Positions 18,291-27,968 of a DNA stretch of 64,000 nt are shown here, one piece after another (position 1 is the first letter of the stretch; the number at the start of each line of letters is the position of its first letter). A program made the position numbers and the translations under genes. The notes below the pieces were generated by a model. That model did no database searches, was not told the DNA's origin, and saw nothing but the letters and a program-made list of their open reading frames with translations. Origin of the DNA: Acinetobacter sp. ANC 4470 (GTDB lineage Bacteria; Pseudomonadota; Gammaproteobacteria; Pseudomonadales; Moraxellaceae); assembly GCF_002135335.1 (NCBI RefSeq), contig NZ_NEGC01000006.1:161721-225720 (forward strand). The letters are read 5' to 3'.

Positions 18291-18980
18291 ATGACAGTTC
18301 AAATTATTACTATCGATGGCCCAAGTGGTTCTGGAAAAGGGACACTTGCGGCTAAACTCGCAGCGCACTATCAATTTCATTTATTGGACTCAGGTGCTTT
18401 ATATCGTCTGTTGGGGCTGTCATTACATCAACAAGATTTATTGGATTCTTTAGATTCATCACTTGAGCAATGCATTAAAATTGCAACAAATTTAGACATA
18501 AAATTTGTTACAACTGAAAGCAATAATACCCAAGTCCAGCTTGATGGTGAAGATGTCACTCAAACCATTCGTACTGAGCGAGTGGGTGAATTTGCATCAA
18601 AAGTTGCCGCAATTCCTGAACTTAGAGCCGCGCTTTTAGAGCGTCAGCACGCTTTTGCCCAAGAACCAGGCTTAGTTGCAGATGGGCGCGACATGGCAAC
18701 AGCCATTTTTCCAGAGGCTCAAGCAAAAATTTACCTTACAGCATCGGCTGAATCTCGAGCATCGCGACGTGTAAAGCAGTTGCAGGGTATGGGGCTAGAT
18801 GTTAAAATAAACGACATTTTAGCTAATATCGAAGCTCGAGACAAAAGAGATATGGAGCGCACAGTCGCTCCACTCAAGCCAGCAACAGATGCTTATATCA
18901 TTGATAGTTCAGAATTGGGCATTGATGAAGTATTCGAGTTGATGACGAATTTTGTTGATAAGCAATTATTAGTCAATTAA
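18291..18980 (+). CDS. cmk: Cytidylate kinase
   Basis: A 229-residue (d)CMP kinase. The P-loop [13 protein letters not shown] spans residues 8-20, with DGRDMAT and a late [16 protein letters not shown]. It phosphorylates CMP/dCMP to the diphosphate. The cmk-rpsA-ihfB order is conserved in gammaproteobacteria. Confidence 0.97.
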   Translation: MTVQIITIDGPSGSGKGTLAAKLAAHYQFHLLDSGALYRLLGLSLHQQDLLDSLDSSLEQCIKIATNLDIKFVTTESNNTQVQLDGEDVTQTIRTERVGEFASKVAAIPELRAALLERQHAFAQEPGLVADGRDMATAIFPEAQAKIYLTASAESRASRRVKQLQGMGLDVKINDILANIEARDKRDMERTVAPLKPATDAYIIDSSELGIDEVFELMTNFVDKQLLVN

Positions 18981-19044
18981 AGAATTTTCAGCCAAAGCAT
19001 AGCTAGATCAGTTTATTACGGACTATGTGGAAGCTTTATTAAAC

Positions 19045-19067
19045 CGGCCTTGTCTGATCCAAGACCG
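19045..19067 (+). promoter_or_regulatory. Leader hairpin upstream of rpsA
   Basis: CGGCCTTG (19045-19052) pairs with CAAGACCG (19060-19067) around a seven-base loop, with one C-A mismatch. It lies 20 bases before the rpsA start, whose ribosome binding site is poor (CAGG). E. coli rpsA is autoregulated through structured leader hairpins and also lacks a normal SD, so a similar role is plausible but inferred. Confidence 0.4.
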
Positions 19068-19087
19068 CTGACTTTATCAGGTATATC

Positions 19088-20764
19088 ATGACCGAATCTT
19101 TTGCAGCCCTCTTTGAAGAAAGCGAATTAAACCTCAACGTTGAAAAGGGTGCAGTCATCCAAGGCGTTGTAGTAAGCATCGACTCTGATTGGGTAACAGT
19201 TGACACTGGCCTTAAATCAGAAGGTATTGTTGACCGCGCTGAATTCTTAAACGACCAACGTGAACTTGAAGTTCAAGTTGGTGATACTGTTGACGTTGTT
19301 GTTGAAGCTCTTGACAACGGTATGGGTCAAACTGTTTTATCACGTGAAAAAGCTAAACGTGCTGAAACTTGGACTAAACTTGAAAAAATCTTTGAAGACG
19401 GCGAAATCGTTACTGGTGTTATCTCTGGTAAAGTTAAAGGCGGTTTCACTGTTGACATCGGTCCAGTTCGTGCGTTCTTACCAGGTTCTTTGGTAGACAC
19501 TCGTCCTATCCGTGATACGACTCACCTTGAAGGTAAAGAGTTAGAATTCAAAGTAATCAAACTTGATGCTAAACGTAACAACGTTGTTGTATCTCGTCGT
19601 GCTGTTATGGAAGCTGAATCTTCAGCTGACCGTGAAGCTCTTCTTGCTCAGCTTGAAGAAGGTCAAACAGTTACAGGTACGATTAAAAACCTTACTGATT
19701 ACGGCGCATTCGTTGACCTTGGCGGTATCGATGGTCTTCTTCACATCACTGACATGGCTTGGAAACGTATCAAGCATCCTTCAGAAGTTGTTGAAGTTGG
19801 TCAAGAAGTTACTGTTAAAGTACTTAAATTTGACCGCGAACGTAACCGCGTATCTTTAGGCCTTAAACAATTAGGCGAAGATCCATGGTTAGCGATCATG
19901 AATCGTTACCCTAAAGGTTCAATCGTTAAAGCGCGCGTAACTAACCTTACTGATTATGGTTGTTTCGCTGAAATCGCTGAAGGCGTTGAAGGTTTAGTAC
20001 ACGTTTCAGAAATGGATCACACTAACAAAAACATCCACCCATCTAAAGTTGTTCAGATTGGTGACGAAGTTGATGTTATGGTTCTTGAAGTTGATGAAGA
20101 ACGTCGTCGTATTTCTCTTGGTATCAAACAAACTCGTGCTAACCCATGGGAAGAGTTTGCTAAAGACCACGACAAAGGCGAAAAAGTATCTGGTACTATC
20201 AAATCGATCACTGATTTCGGTATCTTCATCGGTTTACCAGGTGGTATCGATGGTCTAGTTCACTTGTCTGATATTTCTTGGAACGAACAAGGCGAAGAAG
20301 CTATTCGTCGTTACAAGAAAGGTGACACTGTTGAAGCGGTTATCTTATCTGTAGACGCTGAAGGCAACCGTATCAGCCTTGGCATCAAACAAATGAACAA
20401 CGATCCGTTCAATGATTTCTTGGCAACTAACGAACGCGGTGCTTTGGTTAAAGGTACTGTAACTGCTGTTGACGCTAAAGGCGCAACTATTAAGTTAGCT
20501 GACGAAGTTGAAGCTTCTCTTAAAGCTTCTGAAATCAACCGTGATCGCGTTGAAGATGCAACTAAGTTCTTGGAAGTTGGTCAAGAAGTTGAAGCTAAAA
20601 TCATCAATGTAGACCGTAAATCTCGCTCTATCAACTTGTCTATCAAAGCGAAAGACGAAGCTGAAGAGAAAGAAGCCGTTGCTAACTTGAAAACAGTAGC
20701 AACTGGTCAAGAGAATGGTCCTAAGACTATTGGTGATTTGATTAAAGCTCAAATGAACCACTAA
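19088..20764 (+). CDS. rpsA: 30S ribosomal protein S1
   Basis: A 558-residue protein made of six S1/OB repeats. Several repeats contain DYGAFVDL or [12 protein letters not shown] cores followed by GLVH(V/L)S. S1 binds mRNA at the 30S platform and enables initiation on structured messages. Codon use is strongly biased, as in highly expressed genes, which explains the many overlapping shadow ORFs. The weak SD and leader hairpin fit autogenous control. A strong terminator follows at 20828. Confidence 0.98.
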   Translation: MTESFAALFEESELNLNVEKGAVIQGVVVSIDSDWVTVDTGLKSEGIVDRAEFLNDQRELEVQVGDTVDVVVEALDNGMGQTVLSREKAKRAETWTKLEKIFEDGEIVTGVISGKVKGGFTVDIGPVRAFLPGSLVDTRPIRDTTHLEGKELEFKVIKLDAKRNNVVVSRRAVMEAESSADREALLAQLEEGQTVTGTIKNLTDYGAFVDLGGIDGLLHITDMAWKRIKHPSEVVEVGQEVTVKVLKFDRERNRVSLGLKQLGEDPWLAIMNRYPKGSIVKARVTNLTDYGCFAEIAEGVEGLVHVSEMDHTNKNIHPSKVVQIGDEVDVMVLEVDEERRRISLGIKQTRANPWEEFAKDHDKGEKVSGTIKSITDFGIFIGLPGGIDGLVHLSDISWNEQGEEAIRRYKKGDTVEAVILSVDAEGNRISLGIKQMNNDPFNDFLATNERGALVKGTVTAVDAKGATIKLADEVEASLKASEINRDRVEDATKFLEVGQEVEAKIINVDRKSRSINLSIKAKDEAEEKEAVANLKTVATGQENGPKTIGDLIKAQMNH

Positions 20765-20827
20765 TAAGTAGATGTTAAAATGTATTGTTAATGTAAATTA
20801 ACCAATACTTTTTACACAAATACTGTA

Positions 20828-20868
20828 AACGGTAGCGTAGTATTAACTTATTACGCTACCGTTTTGTA
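20828..20868 (+). terminator. Rho-independent terminator after rpsA
   Basis: A 12-bp perfect stem AACGGTAGCGTA (20828-20839) / TACGCTACCGTT (20852-20863) closes a 12-base loop and runs into TTTTGTATTT. Confidence 0.85.
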
Positions 20869-20927
20869 TTTAAACAGGTTATTATCGGATCATCTACAAA
20901 GTAGCTTGATAATTAAAGAGGTCGAAA

Positions 20928-21230
20928 ATGACTACGGAAGCACTTAATAAGTCTGACTTAATAGAGCGAATTTCCCTTAAAAATCCACACTTAGCAGAGC
21001 CTTTAGTCGAGGAAGCTGTTAAAATTATGATTGATCAAATGATAGCTGCATTATCATCTGATAATCGTATTGAAATTCGTGGTTTTGGTAGTTTTGCTTT
21101 GCATCACCGTGATCCACGAGTGGGGCGTAATCCTAAAACAGGTAAGTCTGTTGAAGTGGCTGCAAAAGCAGTTCCACATTTCAAACCTGGTAAAGCGTTG
21201 CGTGATGCAGTAAACGAGACTGCTCAGTAA
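20928..21230 (+). CDS. ihfB: Integration host factor beta subunit
   Basis: A 100-residue HU/IHF protein with the DNA-bending arm signature [12 protein letters not shown] and [10 protein letters not shown] near the C-terminus. With IhfA it forms the sequence-specific bending heterodimer. Location directly after rpsA identifies the beta subunit. Good SD (AAAGAGG) before the ATG. Confidence 0.96.
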   Translation: MTTEALNKSDLIERISLKNPHLAEPLVEEAVKIMIDQMIAALSSDNRIEIRGFGSFALHHRDPRVGRNPKTGKSVEVAAKAVPHFKPGKALRDAVNETAQ

Positions 21231-21255
21231 TAAAAAATTCCAGAAGGGGGTGTTT

Positions 21256-21621
21256 ATGCGTTACGTATTAGTCGCTTTGTTAATTATACTGTTTGGCTAT
21301 TCATTGGCTTTGGTCTTGCAAAATAGTACTGAGTTAACGGTAGATCTATTATTTACCCAAGTTCCTGCTATGCGTTTAGGCTTATTGTTGCTATTAACAT
21401 TAGCTTTGGGTGTAGTGTTGGGTTTATTGTTAGGTGTGCAGGTTTTTCGAGTATTTCAGAATAGTTGGGAAATTAAACGACTTCGTAAAGATATTGAATA
21501 CCTCCGAAAAGAGCAAATTCAAGCTGCTCAGTTGGCTGCCGCTGAAGCTGCTGCACATACGCGACATGAAAAAACAGTTTTAGATATCAATCCTGAGGAT
21601 CGCTCGTCTAATCCATTATAA
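21256..21621 (+). CDS. lapA: Lipopolysaccharide assembly protein A (LapA, DUF1049)
   Basis: A 121-residue inner-membrane protein. Two membrane helices (residues about 2-20 and 38-62) are separated by a short segment with NSTELTVDLLF, followed by a cytosolic coiled tail EIKRLRKDIEYLRKEQIQ. LapA is linked to control of LPS synthesis with LapB, which is not adjacent here. GAAGGGGG sits ahead of the ATG at 21256. Confidence 0.85.
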   Translation: MRYVLVALLIILFGYSLALVLQNSTELTVDLLFTQVPAMRLGLLLLLTLALGVVLGLLLGVQVFRVFQNSWEIKRLRKDIEYLRKEQIQAAQLAAAEAAAHTRHEKTVLDINPEDRSSNPL

Positions 21622-21699
21622 GTCGAATAGTTTAGCTTCTCATTGGTGTGATCTACACTGGAGTTGAGCTAAATTATGTATTTACAAATAAAGATTTAT

Positions 21700-21733
21700 A
21701 ACACTCCAAAGTATTTATTTGGGGTGTTTTTTT
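21700..21733 (+). terminator. Rho-independent terminator after lapA
   Basis: AACACTCC (21700-21707) pairs with GGGGTGTT (21721-21728), with one G-U, and is followed by a run of seven T. It ends the ihfB-lapA unit. Confidence 0.75.
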
Positions 21734-21884
21734 ATGGGTATAACTTATCAATATTGTACAAAATTTATAAAAAAGGAAGATACTTATTTTACCAATTGCG
21801 CTTAATGCAATTTTTTCAACTATCAGCGTACAGGGATATTCTTTATAATGAGCTTTCTTTTTGTCTGAATGAAGGGTAAATCTC

Positions 21885-22565
21885 TTGAGTATCATTGTTG
21901 CATTAGATGCTAAAAGCCAATATGACGCACTTACAATTGCAGAGCAGTTAGATCCTACATTGTGTCGAGTAAAAGTTGGTAAAGAGTTATTTACCCATGA
22001 AGGTCCAAGTGTAGTTAAGGCATTACAGGACAAAGGCTTTGAAGTTTTTCTTGATTTAAAATTTCACGATATTCCAAATACGACAGCACAAGCAGTTGGT
22101 GCAGCAGCAGATTTAGGTGTATGGATGGTAAACGTTCATGCATCTGGTGGTCGTAAGATGATGGAAACTTGTGTCCAGCGCTTAAAAGCAGGGAATTACA
22201 GCACACAGTTGATTGCTGTGACTGTACTGACGTCAATGGGGCGTGAAGACCTCAAAGACTTAGGGTTGGATATTGAGCCATTTGAACAAGTAAAGCGTCT
22301 TGCTAAATTGACTCAAGAGAGTGGTTTGGATGGCGTGGTGTGTTCTGCTCAAGAAGCAAAAATGCTGCGTGAAACATTAGGACCAGATTTTTCTTTGGTG
22401 ACACCTGGTATTCGCCCTGTAGGTTCAAATGCAGATGATCAAAAGCGTATTGTGACACCGAAGCAAGCGATGATGGATGGTTCGACTCACTTGGTAATTG
22501 GTCGTCCAATTACGCAATCGGAAAATATGGGTCAAACATTGAAAGATATTTTAGCCTCGTTATAA
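21885..22565 (+). CDS. pyrF: Orotidine 5'-phosphate decarboxylase
   Basis: A 226-residue TIM-barrel decarboxylase for the last step of UMP synthesis. The catalytic tetrad [10 protein letters not shown] lies at residues 57-66, with VTPGIRP further on. The start is TTG, preceded by GAAGGG. No in-frame ATG exists nearby, and the protein begins at the expected SIIVALD strand. It has its own leader after the lapA terminator. Confidence 0.96.
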   Translation: MSIIVALDAKSQYDALTIAEQLDPTLCRVKVGKELFTHEGPSVVKALQDKGFEVFLDLKFHDIPNTTAQAVGAAADLGVWMVNVHASGGRKMMETCVQRLKAGNYSTQLIAVTVLTSMGREDLKDLGLDIEPFEQVKRLAKLTQESGLDGVVCSAQEAKMLRETLGPDFSLVTPGIRPVGSNADDQKRIVTPKQAMMDGSTHLVIGRPITQSENMGQTLKDILASL

Positions 22566-22747
22566 AAATCCCTCTCGCCTCTAATGCCAGTTAGTTAAGG
22601 GTTTTAGAAATAAAGTCCTTAGCTTTTTAGTTGTTTATGACGGATTATTATATTTTTAAATCAAATGCTTGGGGCTTGTTTGTTGCTTTGGGTAAGCCTA
22701 AATGAGAAGTCTCAAAATATATTTTGAGTTCGCAAGAAAGGCATCTT

Positions 22748-22784
22748 GAAAATAGTTTTAAATAAATTATTTAAAACTATTTTC
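22748..22784. repeat. Perfect 16-bp inverted repeat, 5-base loop
   Basis: GAAAATAGTTTTAAAT (22748-22763) is the exact reverse complement of 22769-22784, with loop AAATT. It is A+T-rich and lacks a following T-run, so it is a poor terminator. It may be a transcript-end stabiliser or cruciform. Confidence 0.75.
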
Positions 22785-22857
22785 ACCGCAAAACTCGTCA
22801 AATACCTTTTATTGATTCATTAATCGCAGAAACCTTACTCTTTTAAAATAATTTTGC

Positions 22858-22898
22858 CTTGAGCAATAAATAAAGTCGTGCTTTATTTATTGCTCAAG
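22858..22898. repeat. Perfect 18-bp inverted repeat, 5-base loop
   Basis: CTTGAGCAATAAATAAAG (22858-22875) is the exact reverse complement of 22881-22898, with loop TCGTG. It lies 74 bp from the other perfect hairpin and has the same loop size. Possible bidirectional terminator or remnant of a small mobile repeat. Confidence 0.75.
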
Positions 22899-22978
22899 TT
22901 GCTGATGACGTTTCCGCGTATCGAATAACATCATGAATTTAAAATAAAAAAGCCAATCAATTTCTTAACTGACAGGCA

Positions 22979-23072
22979 TTACTCCCAACCTCCCTTTTAA
23001 AGAGAGGAGAAACTCCGTTATTTTAGCGGATGGAAAGTCCTTCTTTGGAAAAGAGGGGTTTAGGGAGATTTT
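22979..23072. repeat. REP-like degenerate repeat unit
   Basis: The stretch contains CCTCCCTTTTAAAGAGAGGAG and, about 60 bp on, GAAAAGAGGGGTTTAGGGAG in opposite sense. On the minus strand it reads like the CTCCCTAAACCCCTCTTTT... elements scattered in Acinetobacter intergenic regions. Family membership is from memory and was not tested. Confidence 0.45.
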
Positions 23073-23980
23073 TAAAGCGCAGCCAATACACTCACCATAA
23101 TAGGTGCAAGTAGGGAAAGCACAAAACCGCTGACCATCGCATGCGGAATAAATTCATTGCCACAGGCCTGTTTAACCATTGGTAGAGTGACATCCATTGC
23201 TGTTGCTGCGGCAGATGAAATCGCTGAGCGCGGATAGCGCCAACCAATGCTATACATCAAAAGAATTGCAATAATTTCTCTAAATAAATCATTCAACAGG
23301 GCGGTACTACCCAGTTCGGCATTTTTCAATTCAGTCACGACAATACCGGTCATGGAATAAAAGCCATAACCTTGAGACAGCATAATTAAATCTTTGAGGC
23401 TAATATCTTTGATGATTGTTGCTGTAAACAATGCGCCAGCGAGTGATCCGATAATACAGCCAATAGGGACGAGCATGATTTTCCAGTTAAGCCATGAGCG
23501 GTCAAGTGGTGAATACGCTAGATCTAAACCAATTAAAAACATGAAAATAAGCAGTAAATTCCATGTGCTGACATGCAATGTATAGTCAAAATGATTAAAC
23601 AGTTCGGCAAGCCCATAGCCTAATGCGAGTGCAATAAAAGCATAACTGATATTGATGAGTGATTTGATCAGTAGTTCTGCGGAAACTTTGCCTTGAGTTG
23701 GTTGGTAGCCAATACTTTTAAACAGAAGGTAACAACAAAGAAAAGCACCGACTGATGTTGCAATCGAGAGTGTGAGTGCATTTGATAAAATTTGTAATGG
23801 GCTGCTAATATTATGCAATGTTTGAGAGAATTCAATTGCAATCGTAATAAGCAAAATATAAGTAAAATAGGGCAGCATTTTAAATGCTAAGCTTTCTAGC
23901 CAATGCGGGAGTTTGCGTGCAAGAATGAATCCAAAGCATAAACAGATAAGAAGTTGAATAATCAACCAAAGCGATTGCAT
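23072..23980 (-). CDS. lysO: LysO-family (DUF340) lysine exporter-like membrane protein
   Basis: A 302-residue protein with about eight hydrophobic segments. The motif GYGFYSMTGIVV and ELKNAELGSTALLNDLFREI match the LysO family of L-lysine exporters. E. coli LysO is of similar length. I chose ATG at 23980, because the longer frame would start (GTG 24007) inside a hairpin. It is 51 bases downstream of the monooxygenase gene on the same strand. Substrate is inferred from family only. Confidence 0.72.
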   Translation of the reverse strand: MQSLWLIIQLLICLCFGFILARKLPHWLESLAFKMLPYFTYILLITIAIEFSQTLHNISSPLQILSNALTLSIATSVGAFLCCYLLFKSIGYQPTQGKVSAELLIKSLINISYAFIALALGYGLAELFNHFDYTLHVSTWNLLLIFMFLIGLDLAYSPLDRSWLNWKIMLVPIGCIIGSLAGALFTATIIKDISLKDLIMLSQGYGFYSMTGIVVTELKNAELGSTALLNDLFREIIAILLMYSIGWRYPRSAISSAAATAMDVTLPMVKQACGNEFIPHAMVSGFVLSLLAPIMVSVLAAL

Positions 23981-23985
23981 ACAAA

Positions 23986-24012
23986 AAGTCAGCAGGTGAA
24001 AAGACACCTGCT
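23986..24012 (-). terminator. Hairpin with short T-run between monooxygenase and lysO-like gene
   Basis: On the minus strand AGCAGGTG (24012-24005) pairs with CACCTGCT (23998-23991) around TCTTTT and is followed by GACTTTTTG. It could be a weak terminator or attenuator just ahead of the lysO-like ATG. Confidence 0.45.
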
Positions 24013-24031
24013 TATTATGACCATTAAGTGA

Positions 24032-25543
24032 TTAAGCTGCACGGCTTCCAGAGGTTTTATTTAGCAAACGGTAATCTGCGGGATTAAGTTTTTTAGTTTT
24101 TAACCAATATTTCCATGTATATGTTGGCCAAAGTGCAAAGTTTTTACCGCCATCTTGTTGATACCAACTGACACAGCCAGATTGCCAAACAGTTCCATTG
24201 AGCAATGTTTGTACATCTTGATTAAATTGAGCTTGCACTTGGTCTTTCACCACAATTGCATGGCTATGCGTTTGTTTGACCAGTTGAATTATTTGTAAAA
24301 TATAGTTGACTTGAGATTCAATCATAAAGATGACGGAGTTATGTGCTAGAACAGTATTTGGACCTAATAACTGGAAAAAATTGGGGAAACCTTTAGTGCA
24401 AATGCCATAAAAACTTTCTGCACCATCATGCCAAGCATCGTGTAAATTGAGCCCATTTTCGCCAAGACATTGAAATGATTTCAAGTAAATGCGTGGATCG
24501 GTAATAAAACCCGTCCCATAAATTAAGCAATCAATAGTACGTTCTTTACCATCTTTGGTAATAATGCTGTTGTTGGTTAATTCTTGAATAGCATCGGTAA
24601 TCAGTTCAACATTACTACGGTTAAAGGTCGGAAAATATTTATTGGAAATCAAAATGCGCTTACATCCCATAATGTAATTCGGGATCAGTTTATTGGCGGT
24701 ATTTTTATCTTTGACTTGATACCTAATATAAGCTTCAGCCAATTTTTGCGCATATTTCATCACGGTTGGTTTAACAATAGGCACAACGCGAGATTCATTG
24801 GACCAGTATAAGCGTACACGGTGCATTTTGCGTAACCAATCATATTTGGCAAAGAGTTTTTTTTCTATATTTGGATAGCTGCGCTCATCACGTGGAATCA
24901 CCCAAGCTGGGGTGCGTTGCATCACATACAGTTGTTTAACCTGTTCTGCAATTTCTGGAATGTATTGAATAGCGCTGCCACCCGTACCAATTGATGCGAC
25001 AGATTTGTTATTGAGGTCATATTGATGATCCCACTGCGATGAATGGAAAACTTTGCCCTGAAATTTTTCAATGCCTTTGATATGTGGAATTTGCGGCACA
25101 TGTAATGGACCAGATGCAAAAATAACAAATTGTGCGATAAGAGTTCTGTCATTATTTAAAGTTAGTGTCCAGTCACAACTTTGTTCATTGTATTCGGCAG
25201 CCATCACTTCACAGTTAAATTGGCAATATTTTTTTAAATCATAAGTACTGATTAAGCTTTGTATATATGCAAAAATTTCAGGTGCTTCGGCATAGCGCTT
25301 TGACCAATCGCTTTTAGGCGCAAAAGAAAGTGAATACATATGGGATTGCACATCACATGCAGCACCGGGGTATTGGTTTTCACGCCATGTACCACCGATA
25401 TCATTGGCTTTCTCTAAAATGACAAAATCTTGAATGTTATTTTGCAATAAACGAATTGCCATGGCTAAGCCACCAAAACCTGCACCAATAATTGCAATTT
25501 GAGTTTGCTGTACTGTTTGCTTTATTTGAGTTGTATTGCGCAT
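24032..25543 (-). CDS. FAD-dependent Baeyer-Villiger-type monooxygenase
   Basis: A 503-residue flavoprotein. It has an FAD Rossmann motif GAGFGG (20-25), the Baeyer-Villiger fingerprint FxGxxxHxxxWD at about 161-172 (FQGKVFHSSQWD), a second Rossmann motif GTGGSA (about 186-191), and a late YGTGF. These enzymes insert oxygen next to ketones using NADPH. The substrate is unknown. It is not the long-chain alkane enzyme AlmA by sequence, as far as I can judge. It is divergent from an AraC-type regulator that probably controls it. Confidence 0.85.
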   Translation of the reverse strand: MRNTTQIKQTVQQTQIAIIGAGFGGLAMAIRLLQNNIQDFVILEKANDIGGTWRENQYPGAACDVQSHMYSLSFAPKSDWSKRYAEAPEIFAYIQSLISTYDLKKYCQFNCEVMAAEYNEQSCDWTLTLNNDRTLIAQFVIFASGPLHVPQIPHIKGIEKFQGKVFHSSQWDHQYDLNNKSVASIGTGGSAIQYIPEIAEQVKQLYVMQRTPAWVIPRDERSYPNIEKKLFAKYDWLRKMHRVRLYWSNESRVVPIVKPTVMKYAQKLAEAYIRYQVKDKNTANKLIPNYIMGCKRILISNKYFPTFNRSNVELITDAIQELTNNSIITKDGKERTIDCLIYGTGFITDPRIYLKSFQCLGENGLNLHDAWHDGAESFYGICTKGFPNFFQLLGPNTVLAHNSVIFMIESQVNYILQIIQLVKQTHSHAIVVKDQVQAQFNQDVQTLLNGTVWQSGCVSWYQQDGGKNFALWPTYTWKYWLKTKKLNPADYRLLNKTSGSRAA

Positions 25544-25697
25544 TATTTATGTGCCTTGGAGTTTTATTTTTTACAGCTTAAATGAATAACAGAACAAGTA
25601 ACATGATAAGTATGACAAAAAAATTGATAGATTCGGCAATTTGCAAGAACGAAATTTTATAGTAAAAAATGTCATATTCCTTTAATTAGAAAATGCT

Positions 25698-26705
25698 ATG
25701 AAACGGTCAATTCTCGGCTTGATGTATTTAATTCAAGGCATGCGTAAAGCTGGGGTCGAGGTTGATCAAAAACTTCAAAGTATTGGTCTACGTGCAGATG
25801 CTTTGGATCCAAGTTCAATTATTCATCCTAGCTTGGAGTGGGATGTACTAAGGGTAATTGGGCAGGATGTTGCGCCTGAAACTGGTTTGTTGATTGGGCA
25901 ACATTATGCACTTGCAGGCTATGGTCCTTTGCTCATGTTATTGGTGACCAGTAAAAATGTGCGTACAGCTTTAGAACGAGGAATCCGCTATCAAGCGCTT
26001 ACCCATTTAACTGGGTCTTTAAGTTTGAAATATACAGAGCACAAAGTTGCACTGTGTTATGAACCACAAGACTTAACCAGTGATTTGGGGTTACTGCATG
26101 CGCAATGTGAAATTTCAGGAACGTATAAATTTATTCAAGATCTTTATAAAATGATGGGATTGAGCATTCCCCAAATCCATATTGAATTGCCATTTGTACA
26201 ATCAGAAAATCAGCAGTTCTTAGAAATTTATCATGATTACTATGGTTCAGAGTTACGGTTTGGATCGGAGAATGCAGAATTTTGGTTTGATGATGCAGTG
26301 CTAAATGTGCAAATTCCATCGGCCGATAAAATGACTTTTATGATCTATGAAAGAAAATGCGTTGCCGAATTGGAGCGCTTAAGTATAGATGAACATATCC
26401 CTTCATTGGTACAACGGGTGCAAGATTATTTAGAATTACAGCAAGGGATAATGCCTACAATGGCAGAAACAGCGCAAGCCTTACAAATTCCAGAGCGAAC
26501 CTTACGTCACCAATTGCAACAACTGCAAAGTAGTTACAAACAAATACGTGAACAGTTAATTAAAGATAAAGCATTAAGGCTTATAGAGTATAAAGAGTAT
26601 TCAATTGAAATGATTGCCGAATTGTTGGGTTATTCAGAACCAGCAGCTTTTAATCATGCTTTTAAACGGTGGTTTGGATACAGTCCGCGTCAGTACGTTA
26701 AATAG
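25698..26705 (+). CDS. AraC family transcriptional regulator (Arabinose_bd/OruR-like type)
   Basis: A 335-residue regulator. The N-terminal two-thirds resembles the PF12625-type ligand domain (GLLIGQHYALAGYGPLLMLL). The C-terminus has the AraC double helix-turn-helix, ending SIEMIAELLGYSEPAAFNHAFKRWFGYSPRQY. The divergent 154-bp spacer with the monooxygenase gene suggests it activates that gene, perhaps in response to a ketone or fatty compound. Confidence 0.87.
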   Translation: MKRSILGLMYLIQGMRKAGVEVDQKLQSIGLRADALDPSSIIHPSLEWDVLRVIGQDVAPETGLLIGQHYALAGYGPLLMLLVTSKNVRTALERGIRYQALTHLTGSLSLKYTEHKVALCYEPQDLTSDLGLLHAQCEISGTYKFIQDLYKMMGLSIPQIHIELPFVQSENQQFLEIYHDYYGSELRFGSENAEFWFDDAVLNVQIPSADKMTFMIYERKCVAELERLSIDEHIPSLVQRVQDYLELQQGIMPTMAETAQALQIPERTLRHQLQQLQSSYKQIREQLIKDKALRLIEYKEYSIEMIAELLGYSEPAAFNHAFKRWFGYSPRQYVK

Positions 26706-26789
26706 CCTAAGTTTATTAATGCCAAAGTGTTATATCTTCCTTCTCAATCTTCGCTATACTTTGCATAGCCTAAAATAGTATTCAATGAT

Positions 26790-27938
26790 ATGTCTGATTT
26801 AAATTCTAAGCACAGTACAGCCTTTACTCCTTTGTCACCTGCAGAACGTTATGCGCAAGCGATATCTTCTGGTCAGTTCATGCCAGATGATGCACAGGCA
26901 CAAGCTGTTCATGAGTTAGATCGTGTTTGGCAAGAACTGATTCAACGCTTTAAAGCATCAAAAAAAGCCTTTCGTCGTTTCCGTCGTCAAACATCTCCAC
27001 AAGGTGTATATATGTGGGGCGGTGTAGGGCGTGGTAAAACATGGTTAATGGATCAGTTTTTTGATTCAATTCCTTTTCGCCGCAAAATGCGTATGCATTT
27101 CCATCATTTTATGCAGCACGTTCATCGTGAGTTAAATAAGTTGTCGGGACAGCGTAATCCACTTGAATTGGTGGCTGACCAAATTTATCAACAAGCAGTA
27201 GTGATTTGTTTTGATGAATTTTTTGTTTCAAACGTTACCGATGCCATGATTTTAAGTGAATTATTCCAAAAATTATTTGATCGTGGGGTCACTTTGATTG
27301 CGACATCAAATATTGCCCCAGATGGTCTGTATAAGAATGGTATTCATCGTGATCGCTTCATTCCAACCATTGAAATGGTGAAAAAGAATTGTGTGGTGTT
27401 AAATGTCGATGCGGGCGTGGACTATCGTTTACGTGTACTTAAACAGGCACAATTATTTAAGAACCCGCTCACCCATGACCATAAAAATTGGATCGCACAG
27501 CGTTTTAGCGCATTGACACAAACGCAAACCATTTCCCAAGAGTCGATTATTATTAATAATCGTATCGTTCAAACGGTTGGGCATACTGAAGATATTTTAT
27601 GGTGTGAATTTTCAGAGTTGTGTTTCAAACCGCGTAGCCCAGCAGACTTTATTGAAATTGCTAATATTTACAATACGGTATTGGTGAGTAATGTTCCGCA
27701 TTTAACAGATCACTTGTCGGAAGGTGCGCGTCGTTTTATTTATTTGGTCGATGAGTTTTATGATCGCGGTGTAAAACTGTTACTCACCTCTGAAGATTCC
27801 ATTATTGATCTTTATAAAGGTGAAAAATTAGCCTTTGAAATTGAACGCACGCGTTCACGTTTACTTGAAATGCAATCTGATGACTACTTGAATGCAGCAC
27901 ATAAACAAATTCAGAAAATAAAATCGGAAGCCAATTAA
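26790..27938 (+). CDS. zapE: Cell division protein ZapE (AFG1-like ATPase)
   Basis: A 382-residue P-loop ATPase. Walker A is GGVGRGKT (77-84), Walker B VICFDEFF (138-145), then IATSNIAPDGLY. ZapE associates with FtsZ and is needed for division under stress. Length and motifs are typical of the AFG1 family. A clear terminator follows. Confidence 0.92.
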   Translation: MSDLNSKHSTAFTPLSPAERYAQAISSGQFMPDDAQAQAVHELDRVWQELIQRFKASKKAFRRFRRQTSPQGVYMWGGVGRGKTWLMDQFFDSIPFRRKMRMHFHHFMQHVHRELNKLSGQRNPLELVADQIYQQAVVICFDEFFVSNVTDAMILSELFQKLFDRGVTLIATSNIAPDGLYKNGIHRDRFIPTIEMVKKNCVVLNVDAGVDYRLRVLKQAQLFKNPLTHDHKNWIAQRFSALTQTQTISQESIIINNRIVQTVGHTEDILWCEFSELCFKPRSPADFIEIANIYNTVLVSNVPHLTDHLSEGARRFIYLVDEFYDRGVKLLLTSEDSIIDLYKGEKLAFEIERTRSRLLEMQSDDYLNAAHKQIQKIKSEAN

Positions 27939-27944
27939 ACATTA

Positions 27945-27968
27945 AGCGCCAGAAATGGCGCTTTTTTT
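27945..27968 (+). terminator. Rho-independent terminator after zapE
   Basis: AGCGCCA-GAAA-TGGCGCT stem-loop (27945-27962) followed by T7. Confidence 0.9.

Larger units (their letters stand above)
22566..23071. other. Non-coding spacer with hairpins between convergent pyrF and lysO-like gene
   Basis: This 506-bp gap has no credible gene. It holds two perfect long inverted repeats (22748-22784 and 22858-22898) and a REP-like unit near 22979-23072, listed separately. The rest is simple A+T-rich sequence. Confidence 0.8.

Noticed and set aside
21676..21879. 67-residue plus-strand frame before pyrF
   Set aside because: It runs through the lapA terminator, lacks a ribosome site and has random A+T-rich composition.
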